Shown: positions 50,275 to 52,653 of the stretch, piece by piece | Layout of the letters: each line of letters opens with the position of its first letter | How positions within the stretch are numbered: position 1 is the stretch's first letter | Assembly (NCBI GenBank): GCA_014804785.1 | Contig: JAAUZD010000055.1 | Coordinates: 1-52,653, forward strand | Direction of reading: 5' to 3' | Source of the DNA: Lachnospiraceae bacterium | GTDB lineage: Bacteria > Bacillota > Clostridia > Lachnospirales > Lachnospiraceae | DNA: 52,653 nt | The notes under the pieces: generated by a model | Database searches by the model: none | Seen by the model: only the letters and a program-made list of their open reading frames with translations | What the model was told of the DNA's origin: nothing | Program-made: the position numbers and the translations under genes

Positions 50275-51210
50275 TTAAACCAATTCTTTTCCCACTGCAT
50301 TTAAGAACATATCATCCATGCTTCCCTGAATCACTTCAAACCCATCTATCAGATCCTTCACCTGATGAATCATGGGAACTGACGACATGGTGGATGGAAT
50401 CTGCACTTCAATGACTCTATCTTCCATTAGTTTCATCTCTCCGCGTACATTGGTCCCAAAACACAGGGAATCCCCAAATTCCAAAACCTGCTCTTCTTTT
50501 CCCTCTTTACAGTACAGCTTCAGTTTATCAGATGCAAACTTTTCTTTTAATTCAAAGGGCGTTCCTTGGGCAATGATATTGCCATGATCCATAATGATAA
50601 TCTGTTCTGCACCTGCTGCCTCCTCCATATAATGCGTCGTGAGGAACACCGTCATTTTTTCAACCTTCTGCAGCGCTTCTATGGTACTCCATACATCCAC
50701 CCGGGTTGCCGGATCAAGCCCTGTTGTCGGTTCATCAAGAAAAAGAATTTCCGGCGTATGCATAAGCGCCGCCGCAATTTCACATTTTCTTTTTTGCCCT
50801 CCGGACAGCATTCTATATTTCTTTTTCATGATATCATCCAGCTTTAATATCCTGCCGAGCCGGTTACACTGTTCTTTTGCTTCCGCCTTAGATGCTCCAT
50901 GGATAATCCCCCTGCACATCAGATTTTCCCTGACCGTCAGAATATCGTCAAGACAGTTCTGCTGATATACGATTCCTATTTTTCTCCGTATTTTCTGATC
51001 ACCTTTTCCCAAAACCTCTCCGCACACTTCCGCCCTGCCTCCATCAGGAGAAAGCAGGGTTGCCAGCATGTTGATAACTGTCGTTTTCCCCGCGCCGTTT
51101 ACTCCCAGGAAAGCCAGCATCGTACCCTTTTCAACTGCAAAGGATACATGATCGACTGCTGTAAAATCACCATATTTCTTCGTAAGATCCTCCACTTTAA
51201 TAATATCCAT
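50275..51210 (-). CDS. ABC transporter ATP-binding protein
   Basis: This 311-residue protein has Walker A (LGVNGAGKTTVINML), Q-loop (GIVYQQNCLDDILT), signature LSGGQKRKCEIAAALMH, Walker B (ILFLDEPTTGLD) and an H-loop (LTTHYMEEA). It has a C-terminal extension (about 215-311) typical of drug-export ATPases. It is the first gene of the four-gene operon. The start follows ATGGAGGAAAA. Confidence 0.92.
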   Translation of the reverse strand: MDIIKVEDLTKKYGDFTAVDHVSFAVEKGTMLAFLGVNGAGKTTVINMLATLLSPDGGRAEVCGEVLGKGDQKIRRKIGIVYQQNCLDDILTVRENLMCRGIIHGASKAEAKEQCNRLGRILKLDDIMKKKYRMLSGGQKRKCEIAAALMHTPEILFLDEPTTGLDPATRVDVWSTIEALQKVEKMTVFLTTHYMEEAAGAEQIIIMDHGNIIAQGTPFELKEKFASDKLKLYCKEGKEEQVLEFGDSLCFGTNVRGEMKLMEDRVIEVQIPSTMSSVPMIHQVKDLIDGFEVIQGSMDDMFLNAVGKELV

Positions 51211-51258
51211 TTTTCCTCCATTCCGAAGCGTTTTAGCGCTTTCATTTCAGATGGAAGT

Positions 51259-51329
51259 ATCATAGCAGTCTCATCAAATCCCAGCAAGATAGAAAACGGT
51301 AAGTTACATTTTGGTATATGTAAGCTGTA
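51259..51329 (-). promoter_or_regulatory. LytTR-type operator and promoter of the ABC operon
   Basis: Two direct repeats, TAAGTTACA (51300-51308) and TAAGCTGTA (51321-51329), have a 21-base period, the LytTR arrangement. Downstream on the minus strand lie TTGCTG (51287-51282), 17 bases, TATGAT (51264-51259). The inner edge of the operator lies 90 bases from the ABC ATPase start. Confidence 0.68.
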
Positions 51330-51330
51330 A

Positions 51331-51358
51331 AAAAAGGCACTTGTTTCTTAAGCGCCTT
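51331..51358 (-). terminator. Terminator of the TraX-like gene
   Basis: AAGGCGCTT and AAGTGCCTT (minus strand, 51358-51335) form a stem with an AAGAAAC loop followed by a T-rich tract. It sits next to the LytTR operator of the ABC operon. Confidence 0.65.
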
Positions 51359-51368
51359 TTCCTCTTTC

Positions 51369-52124
51369 TTAGAAATTCGCAGTTGCCGTAACCGAATCTA
51401 TCCCCCACATTATAATACGAATCAAACCGCAGACCACCAAATGTGCAGGATAGTATACATAAAACAGTTTTCCCATACTCTTTAAAGATCCTCTTTTTCC
51501 ATTATACAAACGCAGCAGGGGGATTGTCAGGCATGTTCCCATTTGAATAACCGCGTAAACTTTGTCAATAAATATAAAGTATACCACTCCATAAAAGAAC
51601 GTCCAGATTACAATAGAAGCCATCTGCTTTTTAAAATTCCCCCGGTTCACTCCGATAGACATGATCGCTATAGCCGCAATACAGCTCCAATCCGATGGAA
51701 AAGTGATAACGCAGATCATAATTGCGATCACTCTTTTCTGCCATTCTTTTAGCTCTTTGCTCTCCATGACAGATAGCAGCACCAGCCCCCACGCCAGCGG
51801 CCACGCAACGCTGGTTTGATTAAATACAGACCTTTCAAATGGAATAAAAGAAATTCCAAAACAAAAGTTATAGGCAAAATGCGATACGGCAGCCAGCAGG
51901 AACAATCGTCCCGCATACTTTTTCAAATTATGTGTATAGTGATAACCTTCCGCAACAAAAAACCACATAATCGGTGCAGTCAGACGCCCTATTATATGAA
52001 ACAGCAAGACCCACCATATCCTCGAATATCCGGGTACAATAGTCCATGTAAGATGATCTATCGTCATCGCTATTATTGCAATGACCTTCAATTGATTTCC
52101 GTTTAATCCCCATTCTCGCTCCAA
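51369..52124 (-). CDS. TraX-family membrane protein
   Basis: This 251-residue protein has eight or so hydrophobic helices and the TraX start GLNGNQLKVIAIIAMTIDHL followed by GRLTAPIMWFFVAEGYHYTH. TraX-type proteins are related to acyltransferase-3 and were named for pilin acetylation; in Clostridia the substrate is unknown. TTG at 52124 follows GGGAGGGAGATACGA. A LytTR-like operator lies 89 bases upstream. Confidence 0.8.
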   Translation of the reverse strand: MEREWGLNGNQLKVIAIIAMTIDHLTWTIVPGYSRIWWVLLFHIIGRLTAPIMWFFVAEGYHYTHNLKKYAGRLFLLAAVSHFAYNFCFGISFIPFERSVFNQTSVAWPLAWGLVLLSVMESKELKEWQKRVIAIMICVITFPSDWSCIAAIAIMSIGVNRGNFKKQMASIVIWTFFYGVVYFIFIDKVYAVIQMGTCLTIPLLRLYNGKRGSLKSMGKLFYVYYPAHLVVCGLIRIIMWGIDSVTATANF

Positions 52125-52172
52125 TCGTATCTCCCTCCCAACTCACATATTATTAAATTCTTTCGCGATACC

Positions 52173-52242
52173 ATACTATCACACCCCGACCATCATTTCA
52201 TTACTCCTTGCCCAAGTTGCATTTTAAAATATGTAAGTTGTA
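52173..52242 (-). promoter_or_regulatory. LytTR-type operator and promoter of the TraX-like gene
   Basis: CAAGTTGCA (52213-52221) and TAAGTTGTA (52234-52242) repeat with a 21-base period, as in the ABC operon. On the minus strand the -10-like TAGTAT lies at 52178-52173, 35 bases from the operator, with no good -35, which fits activator-dependent control. The operator-to-start distance of 89 bases nearly equals the 90 of the ABC operon. Confidence 0.62.
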
Positions 52243-52312
52243 AAAAAAGCACCTTACCTTGTAATCCATAATAAAGCCGTACACATTCGCTCGTACCTTC
52301 ATCTACTACGCA

Positions 52313-52653
52313 TTACATTGCATTTTGAAATTCTTCAACAGAACCTGCCCGAGCTGCCAACTTAAGCCAACGGACAAGAACATCCAGATTTCGCTCATAT
52401 AAGATTCTTTTTCGTAACTCATCAGGAATTTTCCCACAATCTCCTAAAAGTTCCAACACATTTTCGGCTTTTCCTTCAGCTATTCCAAGTCTTATCCCCT
52501 CTGCCCTTTTTGCCTCAAGTTCATCTGCCATCAGCTCCTCCAATGCCTTGCACATACACATATCCTTCGCCTCCTTAAATATCGCATTATTTGCCCGCAC
52601 AATCAAATCCATCACCGATGCATGCAAATGGTCATTTTCCCTTTTTTCATATT
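52313..52653 (-). CDS. Rpn-family/PD-(D/E)XK nuclease, C-terminal part
   Basis: The frame is open to the right edge, so this is the C-terminal 112 residues of a longer gene. LEELMADELEAKRAEGIRLG then IAEGKAENVLELLGDCGKIP and DVLVRWLKLAARAGSVEEFQ are the usual ending of Rpn-type putative transposase/recombination-promoting nucleases. The nuclease domain lies outside the window. A TTG at 52627 is not the real start. Confidence 0.7.
   Translation of the reverse strand, partial: YEKRENDHLHASVMDLIVRANNAIFKEAKDMCMCKALEELMADELEAKRAEGIRLGIAEGKAENVLELLGDCGKIPDELRKRILYERNLDVLVRWLKLAARAGSVEEFQNAM

Noticed and set aside
1-52653. tRNA, rRNA or insertion sequence genes
   Set aside because: No cloverleaf with CCA-type end, ribosomal RNA stretch or transposase with terminal repeats was found; the Rpn-family fragment at the right edge is not an insertion sequence by itself.

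Overview
The window comes from a low-to-moderate G+C Gram-positive anaerobe, most likely a gut Clostridia/Lachnospiraceae species. The evidence is the strong AGGAGG ribosome sites, TTGACA/TATAAT promoters, a sporulation-type polysaccharide deacetylase, a LytTR/DUF3021/ABC operon and DUF5058 transport genes. Identification to genus is not possible from the sequence alone.

Positions 1-35,428 are one end-to-end siphovirus-like prophage whose lysis end lies beyond the left edge. Reading leftward on the minus strand from the lysogeny switch at about 32.4 kb, there are: tiny early genes; a plasmid-like replication and accessory block (HUH Rep, RNase H-like protein, hexapeptide protein, PcfK/AcrIIA9-like protein, PcfJ, ParB-like protein); a run of small zinc-ribbon, MazG-like and Lar-like accessory genes; a RinA/ArpU-like late regulator; HNH nuclease, small and large terminase, portal, ClpP-type protease and HK97 capsid; then connector, tail tube, frameshifted tail chaperones, tape measure, Dit, tail endopeptidase and collagen-like fibres. 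Plus-strand genes are confined to the lysogeny side: a repressor, a membrane protein, a large serine integrase and two small acidic proteins with matching promoters.

The right attachment junction is near 35.43 kb. The phage has cut a polysaccharide deacetylase gene, removing its last part just after the conserved HNGA motif. The chromosomal part then holds a HepT/MntA toxin-antitoxin pair, a duplicated-domain surface protein, a DUF3990/DUF3791 pair, an operon joining a redox-domain/GGDEF/EAL phosphodiesterase to an M20 amidohydrolase and two membrane proteins, carB, an ABC/LytTR/DUF3021 operon, a TraX-like gene and the end of an Rpn-family gene.

The most interesting signals are: (1) a complete promoter-plus-terminator unit antisense to the leader of the phage HUH rep gene, laid out like plasmid copy-number control; (2) a 9-base motif (GGCAGCAGG on the minus strand) found 15 times in the prophage in a single polarity even where gene direction flips; (3) a second short promoter-terminator RNA antisense to the integrase leader; (4) a textbook -1 frameshift signal in the tail chaperone gene; (5) twin LytTR-type operators at matching distances upstream of the ABC operon and the TraX-like gene; (6) a redox-domain fusion to a c-di-GMP phosphodiesterase. 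All assignments are from reading the sequence; no database search was run.
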